Shown in pieces: positions 1-6,887 of a stretch of 15,906 nt of DNA. Source of the DNA: an uncultured Clostridia bacterium (GTDB lineage Bacteria > Bacillota > Clostridia > Christensenellales > Borkfalkiaceae); NCBI GenBank assembly GCA_947176445.1, contig CAMWQK010000003.1, forward strand, positions 1 to 15,906, read 5' to 3'. A program made the position numbers and the translations under genes. Positions within the stretch are counted from its first letter, which is position 1. Each line of letters begins with the position of its first letter. Below the pieces are notes generated by a model, which was not told the DNA's origin, searched no databases, and worked only from the letters and a program-made list of their open reading frames with translations.

Positions 1-1581
1 TGCCGTGCAGCCGCTGCTGCTGATTTTGAAGGAATCAGCCGCGCCCTTGTTCTGCTTGACGATGACAAGCGTCTGTCCGTCGGGCGAGATCGCCGCGAGC
101 GAGCCGTCCTGATTGGATTTTACGCCGTCGTCGATATCGACGATCGTGTAGCCCTTATTGATATACTTGGTGTACTGACCGCTCATGTAGTACGCCTTGG
201 AGAGCACGTAGTCCTGATAGTTATAGCCGAGTGCAGCAAGATCGACGCTCTGCGCCGCAGCCTCTTCCTGCGTGTAGTAGACGCCCTGAATGAGACCGTA
301 GTTGGTGCCGCTCTTCATCTGCCCGACCATGTCTTCCACGCCCTGCCAGAACACGTATGCGTCTGCACCGCTGTGTTTGACGGTGTTGAGAATGCCCTGC
401 GTGTATTCAAAGCCCGTCGTCATCACTTCGGAATCGTACTCCGATCCCGTCGTGTAGCAGATCTCGGACATGTGGATTTCCTGACCGTTCTGCTGTGCCG
501 CACGGTACATCTTCTGTGCGGTGTCCGGAGTGTAGCTGTAAATATGGTAGGTCAAACGGTTCGCACCGTTGATAACGTCCGGATCGATGTTCTTACCGTT
601 CGTATACGCCGTCCATGCCTTATCGGTATTCGTCTCATCGCCCCAGTTATAGACCGTGCCGTACTTTTCGTTGAGCCCGCGCGCCTCCATCTCCTCGGCA
701 AGCAGCTTGGTGATTGCAACCTGCTGTGCGGACGAGAAGTGGCAACCTTCCTGGTCGCCGCCCTCCGACCAATACTGGTAGGAGTTGTGCGATTCGTTGA
801 AGGGCTGAATATTGTCGAGCTGGAAGCCCTGTCCGACAAGGTACTCATAGACGTCGAGAAGGTATTTTACGAACTCCTTGTTGTGCGCCTCGTCGTTGAT
901 GAGGTTTCCGCTCTTATCCCCGTCGGGTGCACCCGAAGAGCAGCCCGATCTCGTCAGCCAGTAAGGGGGCGAGTTGGAGTAGTACTCCGTAAGCAGATCC
1001 CCTTCGCTCTGGCGATAATTCTGGAGCCAGTCGAGCACCCAGAGCTGTTTCCAGTCCGGCGTCTCCTGCCACGGGAGCGTGCTGCCGTCCTCCGCCTCAT
1101 AGAAGTACTTATCGTTGGGGATATAGGTTACGCCCTGTCCTGCGCCCGCAGCGCCTGTGTAGGTCTTTGTTCCCTCGGGAAGCTCCTGATCTTCCGCAAG
1201 TTTGGTTGCCCCTTTCCATCCGGGGGTATTACGGTCGCCCGTCATGTGGGTGTGCGTAGGATCGTCCCCGCCGCCCACGTTATAGCGTGCGATATTGAGG
1301 TTCAATCCGCTCTTGCCGTAGATTGCCTCCATGATCTCTTCACGCTTGGTAAGCCCGCTCGAACCGACACGCGTCCAATCGCCGATCTCCGTCGCCCACC
1401 AGGAGAGGGAAAGACCCCAACCGTCAAACTCCTGGAATTGTTTGGAAACGTCCAAATTATACGTATGATCGTACGAAGCCGCGGAAACCGGAATCGCCAA
1501 AACTCCACCGGCAAGCGTTGCCGCGAGGAGCAGGGAATTCGACGCAAGGGCTATTTTTTTCTTATTTAAGGTTTTCTTCAT
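1..1581 (-). CDS. Secreted glycoside hydrolase family 30 enzyme, endo-beta-1,6-galactanase-like (3' end outside window)
   Basis: The frame is open from an ATG at 1581 to the window edge, giving 527 visible residues without a stop. A GGCGGAG purine stretch lies just upstream of the ATG. Residues 1-35 form a signal peptide (Lys-rich start, hydrophobic core, VSAAS cleavage region), so the enzyme is exported. Residues 49-62 carry FQEFDGWGLSLSWW, typical of the GH30 clan-A barrel and closest in my reading to endo-beta-1,6-galactanases (GWGxSxxWWA). The likely acid/base is E263 in QPFNES and the likely nucleophile is E373 in HMSEICY; both sit at the family's expected strand ends. Visible length covers the barrel and the start of the beta-sandwich that follows it in GH30. 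Downstream modules or an anchor would lie outside the window. It is the last visible gene of the GH35/transporter operon. The proposed substrate, beta-1,6-galactan side chains, is inference; another GH30 subfamily specificity is possible. Confidence 0.85.
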   Translation of the reverse strand, partial: MKKTLNKKKIALASNSLLLAATLAGGVLAIPVSAASYDHTYNLDVSKQFQEFDGWGLSLSWWATEIGDWTRVGSSGLTKREEIMEAIYGKSGLNLNIARYNVGGGDDPTHTHMTGDRNTPGWKGATKLAEDQELPEGTKTYTGAAGAGQGVTYIPNDKYFYEAEDGSTLPWQETPDWKQLWVLDWLQNYRQSEGDLLTEYYSNSPPYWLTRSGCSSGAPDGDKSGNLINDEAHNKEFVKYLLDVYEYLVGQGFQLDNIQPFNESHNSYQYWSEGGDQEGCHFSSAQQVAITKLLAEEMEARGLNEKYGTVYNWGDETNTDKAWTAYTNGKNIDPDVINGANRLTYHIYSYTPDTAQKMYRAAQQNGQEIHMSEICYTTGSEYDSEVMTTGFEYTQGILNTVKHSGADAYVFWQGVEDMVGQMKSGTNYGLIQGVYYTQEEAAAQSVDLAALGYNYQDYVLSKAYYMSGQYTKYINKGYTIVDIDDGVKSNQDGSLAAISPDGQTLVIVKQNKGAADSFKISSSGCTA

Positions 1582-1640
1582 GATTTCTCCGCCTTACCTT
1601 ATTTTCCGTCTTTTTAATAAATTTAATTCCCTTATCAAAG

Positions 1641-1679
1641 TTCTTTTTCGCCGACGGCAAACGCCGTCGGCGAAATGAA
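1641..1679 (-). other. Intercistronic hairpin between surface-protein gene and GH30 gene
   Basis: A perfect 13-bp inverted repeat, arms 1646-1658 and 1663-1675 (core CGCCGACGGC), has a 4-nt loop. In minus-strand sense it lies about 26 nt after the stop of the upstream gene. The sequence after the 3' arm is A-rich (GAAAAAGAAC), not T-rich, so it is not a classical intrinsic terminator. It could stabilise the 3' end of the upstream message, mark a processing site, or partly terminate transcription. I found no convincing promoter between it and the GH30 start. Confidence 0.6.
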
Positions 1680-1701
1680 CTCAGCTAAAATTTGTTAGTG
1701 C

Positions 1702-4700
1702 TTAGTTGTTCTTCTCTTTCTTGCGAAGGCAAACCAGCGCGCAGACAGCTGCAAGTCCTGCAAGTCCGCTCATCGCGCCGACGCTCATCGCACTGCCGCA
1801 ACCGCCTTCGAGCTTCTCGATGGGAGCGGTCTTGGTGTCGGTGTAGTCCTTACCGTCGATCGTTGCCTTAGCGGTGTAGGTCGTAACACCCTCTTCATCC
1901 TTCGTAGCTTCCTTCGTCACTTCGGAAGTGATGGTCGCGGTAGCTTCCTTGGTATGCGTAGCATCGTGTTTGCAGACGAGTTTCACCGTCGCACCCTCCG
2001 TGCCGTTCCAAGTCCAGGTAGCCGTGTAGTCGTGACCGATCGCCGCTACTGCGGGAGCTGCGGTGATTTCCGTCGTGCAAGCCTCGTCGGAATACAGCTT
2101 GTTGCAGACCGAGCAGCTCCAGTATTCACCGGCGCCTGCAGTCTCGCAAGTAGCTGCGACTGCATCGTGATGAACCTTCGTGTGACCTTCTGCGATCGTG
2201 GGAACTGCCTCAATCTCGTTCTCACCGTTCTCGTCGGAGAACAGCTTGTGGCAGACTTCGCACTGCCAGTACTCGCCGTTGCCTGCCGTGGTGCAGGTTG
2301 CAGCAACTGCATCGTGATGAATGATCGTGTGCTGTGCGGGGATTACAGGGATCTCGTCGATGACCGTATTGCCCTCAGCATCGCTGTAAAGCGTGTGGCA
2401 AACGGAGCACTCCCAGTACTCGCTATTACCTGCCTGCTCGATGGTGGGAGCAACTGCATCTACGTGAACGATCGTGTGACCAAGCGCATCGATCGTTACC
2501 GTCTTGACATCGGTATACGTATCATCGCCAACCGTAACCGTTGCGGTATAGGTCGTGGAACCGCCCTCTTCGCAGGTAGCAGCCACTTCAGTGGTCGTAA
2601 CAACCGCGTCAAGCGTATCCACCGCGGTGCAGCCTTCGCGCTGGCAGGAAACGGTTGCGCTCTCGCACTCGTATTCGTTCCAGTTCCAAACGATGTTCTC
2701 GTAATCCCAATTGTGACCAAGTGCAGCGAGCTCCTCGGTCGTAGTCTTTATTTCCGTGCCTGCCGTTGCGGTATGCGTCTTAACGCCCGTCGTCGTGCAG
2801 GTGGGAGCCGTCGTCACTACGTGCGTGACAGTTGCCTGTGCAGCATCTTGACTGTCTCCGCAGACGGAGCAGGCTGCCGAGTAGGTAATGGTGTAATCAG
2901 CCGTCCATTCGCCCCATGCAACTTCGTTATAAGTATGATGAGCCGCGATTGCTTCCGTCTTGGTATCGGTATAAGTCTGCTCTTCGACCGTAGCCGTTGC
3001 GGTGTACGTTCTTACGCCGTCCGTCGTGCAGCTCTCTGCCGTCGTTACCTCGTTCGTAACAACCACGTCAACCGTGTCCGTCTCCTCGCAACCTTCGCGC
3101 GAGCAGGCAGCGGTCGCCGTCGTGCATACATAGCCGTCCCAGTTCCAGGTCATGTGCTCGTAGTCGTAAGCGTGACCAAGCGCATCAATCGGCGTAACCG
3201 TCTCGCAGACGTTGGTGTATTCCTGTCCGTTATAGGTGATCTTAGCGGTATAGGTGATCGATCCTGCCGCCGTGCAGGTGGGCTCTACTCTCGTAGAAGT
3301 AACCGTTGCGTTTTCAACCTGCTCACCGTCGCCGCAAGCGCACTGCGTGGTTGCGGTTGCGCTCTCCGTGCCCGTCCAAGTCCACACGATGTTCGAGTGG
3401 TCGCCAAGGTTGTGCACTTCGGTGTTGACCGTCTTCTGGTATACGAGAATGTAGGTCAGAACGCTTTCCTGCTTGCCGTTGTTACCGGTACATTTCGTGT
3501 TTACTGTCAAAGAAGCATCGTTTGCTCCGAGCGTGCTCTCGCAAACACCTTTCGCGCTAGCATTGTCGGTAGCCGGACCGTTGAAGGTCACCTTTTCTCC
3601 GCCGGTTGCCTGAATTTCATAGGGGCGGTTCTTATCCCATTGAGCCCAGTGCTCCGTAGCGCCGACAACTACGCCGTAAGTTCCGGCATGCAGATTGTCG
3701 AACTGATAGTTGAGGGTACACGTCTGAGTGCGGCAGGACTGCTCAAAAGGATAATCTACGTACTCAGCTCCTCCGGTGAACGGATCGCCGTTTTTGTTGG
3801 TACCCGTGGTGTAACCGTAGCCGGTCTCTGCGCTGTACGCACCGTCCGCAATGAGAAGATCACCCACTGCTGCTCCGCCCAGGTTCACGAAGTACTTGAT
3901 GTTTTTAGGAAGAACGGTAACGGTACCCGTAAACTCCTCATCACCCACCTCAATGGTAACATTAACCTTATCGAGAGGGCGCGCGTTGTTGATAGCCGTC
4001 TGGCTCGCTTCGGTGAGATTTGCCGTGGTTTTACCCGTACCATCGGAAGCAGTTACCTGAATTGTAGTTGCTTCCTGTTCAACGTAGGTGGGGAATCCGT
4101 ACGTAAGCGGTCCATAATCCACCGTAGATACTAAAATCCAGTTAACATATACAGTATTCTGCCCTTCCTGCTCACCAAATGTCAGGGTAACAAAATAATC
4201 ATCGCCTTCCTGAACACCAACAATCGGCTCGGACCAAATTAAGGAAGAGATATATTCTGAATTCTGACCGTTTTCAGCCGATACCTTCACGGGCGAAAGA
4301 TCGTTGATAGCCCACTCGAATTCACATCTTCCCCATCCGCCGCCATAGGTTCTCGTACCGTAGGTAATTTTCAGGGGAGTCGTATTGTCGTCGACTTGGA
4401 ACTTATAAACAATTCTTCCTTCCCCCATGTTATTGGGACCTTCATTGATATGACGAGCTGTATTGTACCCATCATTAGTTGCTTCCGTGGCATCGGTCTT
4501 ACCGGTACGCCACCAGTCACCCAAACCGTAATCGCCTGCATCAGGCGTAGAAAGACCCCATTGTTTATGGGTTGTTTCATCCTCTCCGTATAACTTATCC
4601 GTAACAGAGTTATACAGAGTTGTGCATCCCTCTTTCGTGCCGTATGTGAGGTCATGCGCCTCCATGTACTTCGTATCGGTCGAGCTAGGGTCACCGCCTC

Positions 4701-4899
4701 TACCGCGGTCACTTACATTACCATCGCCATCTACAAAGTTACCCGCATCTACGTAGTAGTACGCTCTTGCCGTGTTAGTCTCATCCGCAGAAGCCGCTAC
4801 GCCGCCGTGAAGAAATGCAAGCCCGCCCGTGAGCGATACCGCCATCAGGGCAGAACAAGCTAAAATTGCTCCACGCTTTTTTGTGCTTACTTGTTTCAT
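1702..4899 (-). CDS. Large modular cell-surface protein with carbohydrate-binding-like and Cys/Trp repeat domains, Cys-type C-terminal anchor
   Basis: This 1065-residue exported protein matches no named family that I recognise. AAGGAGG at 4905-4911 sets the start. Residues 1-39 form a signal peptide. Residues 43-262 (YYYVDAGNFVDGDG to VYVNWILV) and 333-490 (IKYFVNLGG to LTYILVYQ) look like two diverged copies of a beta-sandwich sugar-binding fold. An Ig-like segment joins them at about 268-330. Residues 501-807 are four repeats of 74-79 residues (GH..Y...W.W, later PTC...G..TYTATV), and 808-955 are three 49-50-residue repeats with YWxCxxC knuckles. A further W-type repeat occupies 956 to about 1030. 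The end has GGCGS (Cys1034), a hydrophobic stretch and LRKKEKNN, a tripartite sorting-signal layout without LPXTG. The gene lies between the permease and GH30 genes. I infer a substrate-binding or adhesion role at the wall. The N-terminal coding part is lower in GC than the rest. Confidence 0.8.
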   Translation of the reverse strand: MKQVSTKKRGAILACSALMAVSLTGGLAFLHGGVAASADETNTARAYYYVDAGNFVDGDGNVSDRGRGGDPSSTDTKYMEAHDLTYGTKEGCTTLYNSVTDKLYGEDETTHKQWGLSTPDAGDYGLGDWWRTGKTDATEATNDGYNTARHINEGPNNMGEGRIVYKFQVDDNTTPLKITYGTRTYGGGWGRCEFEWAINDLSPVKVSAENGQNSEYISSLIWSEPIVGVQEGDDYFVTLTFGEQEGQNTVYVNWILVSTVDYGPLTYGFPTYVEQEATTIQVTASDGTGKTTANLTEASQTAINNARPLDKVNVTIEVGDEEFTGTVTVLPKNIKYFVNLGGAAVGDLLIADGAYSAETGYGYTTGTNKNGDPFTGGAEYVDYPFEQSCRTQTCTLNYQFDNLHAGTYGVVVGATEHWAQWDKNRPYEIQATGGEKVTFNGPATDNASAKGVCESTLGANDASLTVNTKCTGNNGKQESVLTYILVYQKTVNTEVHNLGDHSNIVWTWTGTESATATTQCACGDGEQVENATVTSTRVEPTCTAAGSITYTAKITYNGQEYTNVCETVTPIDALGHAYDYEHMTWNWDGYVCTTATAACSREGCEETDTVDVVVTNEVTTAESCTTDGVRTYTATATVEEQTYTDTKTEAIAAHHTYNEVAWGEWTADYTITYSAACSVCGDSQDAAQATVTHVVTTAPTCTTTGVKTHTATAGTEIKTTTEELAALGHNWDYENIVWNWNEYECESATVSCQREGCTAVDTLDAVVTTTEVAATCEEGGSTTYTATVTVGDDTYTDVKTVTIDALGHTIVHVDAVAPTIEQAGNSEYWECSVCHTLYSDAEGNTVIDEIPVIPAQHTIIHHDAVAATCTTAGNGEYWQCEVCHKLFSDENGENEIEAVPTIAEGHTKVHHDAVAATCETAGAGEYWSCSVCNKLYSDEACTTEITAAPAVAAIGHDYTATWTWNGTEGATVKLVCKHDATHTKEATATITSEVTKEATKDEEGVTTYTAKATIDGKDYTDTKTAPIEKLEGGCGSAMSVGAMSGLAGLAAVCALVCLRKKEKNN
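2035..2478 (-). repeat. Three tandem 49-50-residue CxxC repeats inside the surface protein
   Basis: Residues 808-856, 857-905 and 906-955 each begin with HT(I/K)(V/I)H and follow the pattern DAVA.TC...G..EYWxCxxC..L(Y/F)SD, ending in a short Pro/Ala stretch. The second and third copies have all three cysteines. The first has lost the leading one (PTIEQAG instead of a TC sequence) but keeps CSVC. Similar Cys-pair repeats occur in surface proteins of Clostridia. The paired cysteines could bind a metal or form disulfides; the sequence cannot decide between these. Confidence 0.8.
2479..3399 (-). repeat. Four tandem 74-79-residue Trp/Cys repeats inside the surface protein
   Basis: The repeats start at H501, H576, H655 and H729, with 75, 79, 74 and 79 residues to the next start. 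Each has an aromatic stretch (IVWTW, MTWNW, VAWGEW, IVWNW), a Cys pair (CACG, CSREGC, CSVCG, CQREGC), then a Thr-rich strand with one Cys and a YTATV-type sequence. A fifth, Cys-poorer copy follows the CxxC block at residue 956. This is in-frame protein-level repetition, expected to form a rigid stalk of small beta domains. Confidence 0.8.
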
Positions 4900-4954
4900 A
4901 ATTTCCTCCTTAAAATTTATAGGACCCTTTTGATTTTTAATTTCGAACTATCTC

Positions 4955-4981
4955 TGCGGGGCGGCGGGATCGCCGCCCGCA
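4955..4981 (-). other. Intercistronic hairpin between MalG-type permease gene and surface-protein gene
   Basis: GC-rich inverted repeat with arms 4955-4966 and 4971-4981 (TGCGG...GCGGCG against CGCCGCCCGCA), one bulged G and a 4-nt loop. It begins 12 nt after the permease stop in minus-strand sense. GAGATAG follows the 3' arm, so there is no T-tract. Its position matches that of the hairpin at 1641-1679: downstream of one gene and upstream of the next within the same apparent operon. RNA stabilisation or partial termination is possible. Confidence 0.6.
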
Positions 4982-4993
4982 AATGACCGAAGA

Positions 4994-5911
4994 TTAACCC
5001 TTGACTGCCGAGAAGACAATCGAACCGATGATCTTCTTCTGGAATACCGCGAAGATCACGATGATGGGAACGAGCGAGATCAGCGCTGCCGCAAGGGAGC
5101 GAGGGATCTGCGCAAGCGAGCCGCCGCCGTTATTCAAACGGTTGACGAGCAAGGGAAGCGTGTACCAATCCTTATCGGTGACGAAGAGCAACGGACCAAG
5201 GAAGTCGTTCCAGTTACCGATGAACGAGAGGATCGCCTGTGTTGCAAGCGCCGGCATGAGGAGCGGGAAGATAACGGAGATGAACGTCCGCGTATAGCCC
5301 GCGCCGTCAAGACGCGCTGCTTCCGAGATACTGTCCGGAATGCCATAGAGGAACTGACGAAGGAAGAACACCGTCGTGATCGATCCGAAGAACTTCGGAA
5401 TGATGATCGCGAGAGGACCGGTCGTCAAGCCCATCGCACCGAACAACCATGCCTGCGGCAACATGATGACCGCGAACGGGATCGTCATCGTCGAGAGCAG
5501 GACAAGGAACACAATGTTCTTACCTACAAAGTGCAGCTTTGCGAATGCGTATGCGGCGAATGCCGATACGACGATCTGTACTGCAACGACGGGTACCGTC
5601 GTCAGAATACTGTTGAAGAAACCGCGGATAATGCCGCCTTCCATTAAGTAACCGCACTCTTCCCACATCTGGGCGTAGCTTTCGAACGACCACGTGCTGG
5701 GGAAGAACGTCGTGTACAGCTCCGTATAGTCCTTCATGGTTGCAAACAGCATCCAGATGAAGGGAAGGAGCATGAGCAGTGCGCCAAGCGCAAGCACTAC
5801 CGTGATGACGATGTCGCCAATAAGCTTGGGCGAAATGTGGAACTTTTTCTTCTCGGGTTCGGCGGGCGTAGCCGCGGGAACTTCGGGAATTGTTTGCGTC
5901 ACGTTTTCCAT
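4994..5911 (-). CDS. Carbohydrate ABC transporter permease, MalG/LacG type (CUT1)
   Basis: This 305-residue inner-membrane subunit forms half of the translocation channel of a sugar importer. Residues 1-30 are a cytoplasmic Pro/Glu-rich lead. The first membrane segment is at about 31-55 (IGDIVITVVLALGALLMLLP), with further hydrophobic segments spread as in MalG proteins. The EAA loop, which docks on the ATPase, is at about residue 196 (SEAARLDGAGYTRTF). The C-terminus IVFSAVKG is the usual ending of this class. The start has AGGAGGCGG just upstream, inside the end of the partner permease gene; only 2 nt separate the stop and start, indicating translational coupling. Its partners are the permease at 5914-6876 and the binding protein at 6888-8336. 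No ATPase gene is near, as is common for CUT1 systems in Bacillota that share an MsmX/MsmK-type ATPase. Confidence 0.93.
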   Translation of the reverse strand: MENVTQTIPEVPAATPAEPEKKKFHISPKLIGDIVITVVLALGALLMLLPFIWMLFATMKDYTELYTTFFPSTWSFESYAQMWEECGYLMEGGIIRGFFNSILTTVPVVAVQIVVSAFAAYAFAKLHFVGKNIVFLVLLSTMTIPFAVIMLPQAWLFGAMGLTTGPLAIIIPKFFGSITTVFFLRQFLYGIPDSISEAARLDGAGYTRTFISVIFPLLMPALATQAILSFIGNWNDFLGPLLFVTDKDWYTLPLLVNRLNNGGGSLAQIPRSLAAALISLVPIIVIFAVFQKKIIGSIVFSAVKG

Positions 5912-5913
5912 GA

Positions 5914-6876
5914 TTATTCCGCCTCCTGTTTTCTCTTATCTACGTACATCTGGATCACCGTGATCACAATGATGATGAACGCGAGGATCCAAGCAGCAAC
6001 CGACGCAAGTCCGAGGTTACTGTTACCGAAGCACCAGTATACGAACGAAACCGACGTCATAGCGTTGTTGTTTATACCGTATTCAACGAGAATGAACGGC
6101 TCGTTGAACATCTGCATCGCACCCATCAAGCCCGTTACGAACAGGTAGAAGACGATGGGATACAGTGCGGGAAGCGTGATCTTGATGAGGATCGTCCAGG
6201 CGTTTGCACCGTCGATCTTCGCTGCTTCGAGCTGATCGGTCGAGACCGACTGCAAGCCTGCGATGAACATGAGCGCCGTATACCCTACGCCCTTCCAAAC
6301 CTGTAACAGAATGACCGTGACCGCGATACCCGCGTCCGAAACCAGCCAGTCGATAGACGTGCCGAGCATGTTATTGATCGAGCCGTCGAATGCGAACAGG
6401 TTCTGCCAAATGATCGTGACTGCAACGATACTCATGACGCAGGGCAGATAGTAGATGATACGGAATATCTGTACGCCGCGCATCGGGCGGTTCATGGCGA
6501 GTGCCAGGAACATACCAACGATCATACCGATCGGAAGCTGCAACGCAAAGATGAGCGTGTTTCCGAATGCCTTCCAATATACTGCCGAGTGGATCCCGCC
6601 GAAGATCGCAGCGAAGTGATCAAACCCCACAAACTCCGACTCGAAGAGACCCGTGATGCCGTCCCACTGATAGAACATTGCCAAAATCGACATGATGAGC
6701 GGAATGGCGGTGAATACGAAGAGCCCGATGAGCATGGGTGCGACATAGATCCATCCGATGATGTTTTCTTGCCACAGCAGTCCCCTCTTTTTGCGGCCCT
6801 TCTGATTGTCTTGACGAACTTCTACCGTAGGTTGAAATTCATCTTTTACCTCAGTTGCCTGTTGAATTTCTTCCAT
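5914..6876 (-). CDS. Carbohydrate ABC transporter permease, MalF/UgpA type (CUT1)
   Basis: This 320-residue membrane protein is the other channel half of the importer. The first 40 residues are charged and cytoplasmic, ending in GRKKRG. The first membrane helix, about 41-63, reads GWIYVAPMLIGLFVFTAIP, the standard opening of MalF/UgpA permeases. The EAA loop is at about residue 216 (LEAAKIDGANAW). The start is supported by AAGGAGC, which overlaps the stop codon of the binding-protein gene 11 nt upstream. It belongs with the binding protein and the MalG-type subunit in one operon. The exact sugar cannot be read from the permeases; neighbouring galactosidases suggest galactose-containing oligosaccharides. 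Confidence 0.93.
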   Translation of the reverse strand: MEEIQQATEVKDEFQPTVEVRQDNQKGRKKRGLLWQENIIGWIYVAPMLIGLFVFTAIPLIMSILAMFYQWDGITGLFESEFVGFDHFAAIFGGIHSAVYWKAFGNTLIFALQLPIGMIVGMFLALAMNRPMRGVQIFRIIYYLPCVMSIVAVTIIWQNLFAFDGSINNMLGTSIDWLVSDAGIAVTVILLQVWKGVGYTALMFIAGLQSVSTDQLEAAKIDGANAWTILIKITLPALYPIVFYLFVTGLMGAMQMFNEPFILVEYGINNNAMTSVSFVYWCFGNSNLGLASVAAWILAFIIIVITVIQMYVDKRKQEAE

Positions 6877-6887
6877 TATAAAGCTCC

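Noticed and set aside
373..1569. Plus-strand open frame of 398 codons opposite the GH30 gene
   Set aside because: The opposite strand holds an uninterrupted GH30 frame with signal peptide and both catalytic glutamates; the plus-strand product shows no domain.
2035..3399. Regularly spaced repeats that might suggest a CRISPR array or minisatellite
   Set aside because: The repeats are in frame, diverged at DNA level and conserved as protein motifs (Trp and Cys positions), so they are domain repeats in a coding sequence.
1954..4134. Long plus-strand open frame of 726 codons opposite the surface-protein gene
   Set aside because: Its translation is Arg/Cys-rich with no recognisable domain, and it lies antisense to a repeat protein with clear signal peptide, ribosome binding site and anchor. 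It is a by-product of repetitive, GC-biased codons.
4916..4921. TATAAA as a possible -10 box for the surface-protein gene
   Set aside because: No -35 box at 16-18 nt, and initiation 6-7 nt downstream would fall inside the ribosome binding site, leaving an unusable leader.
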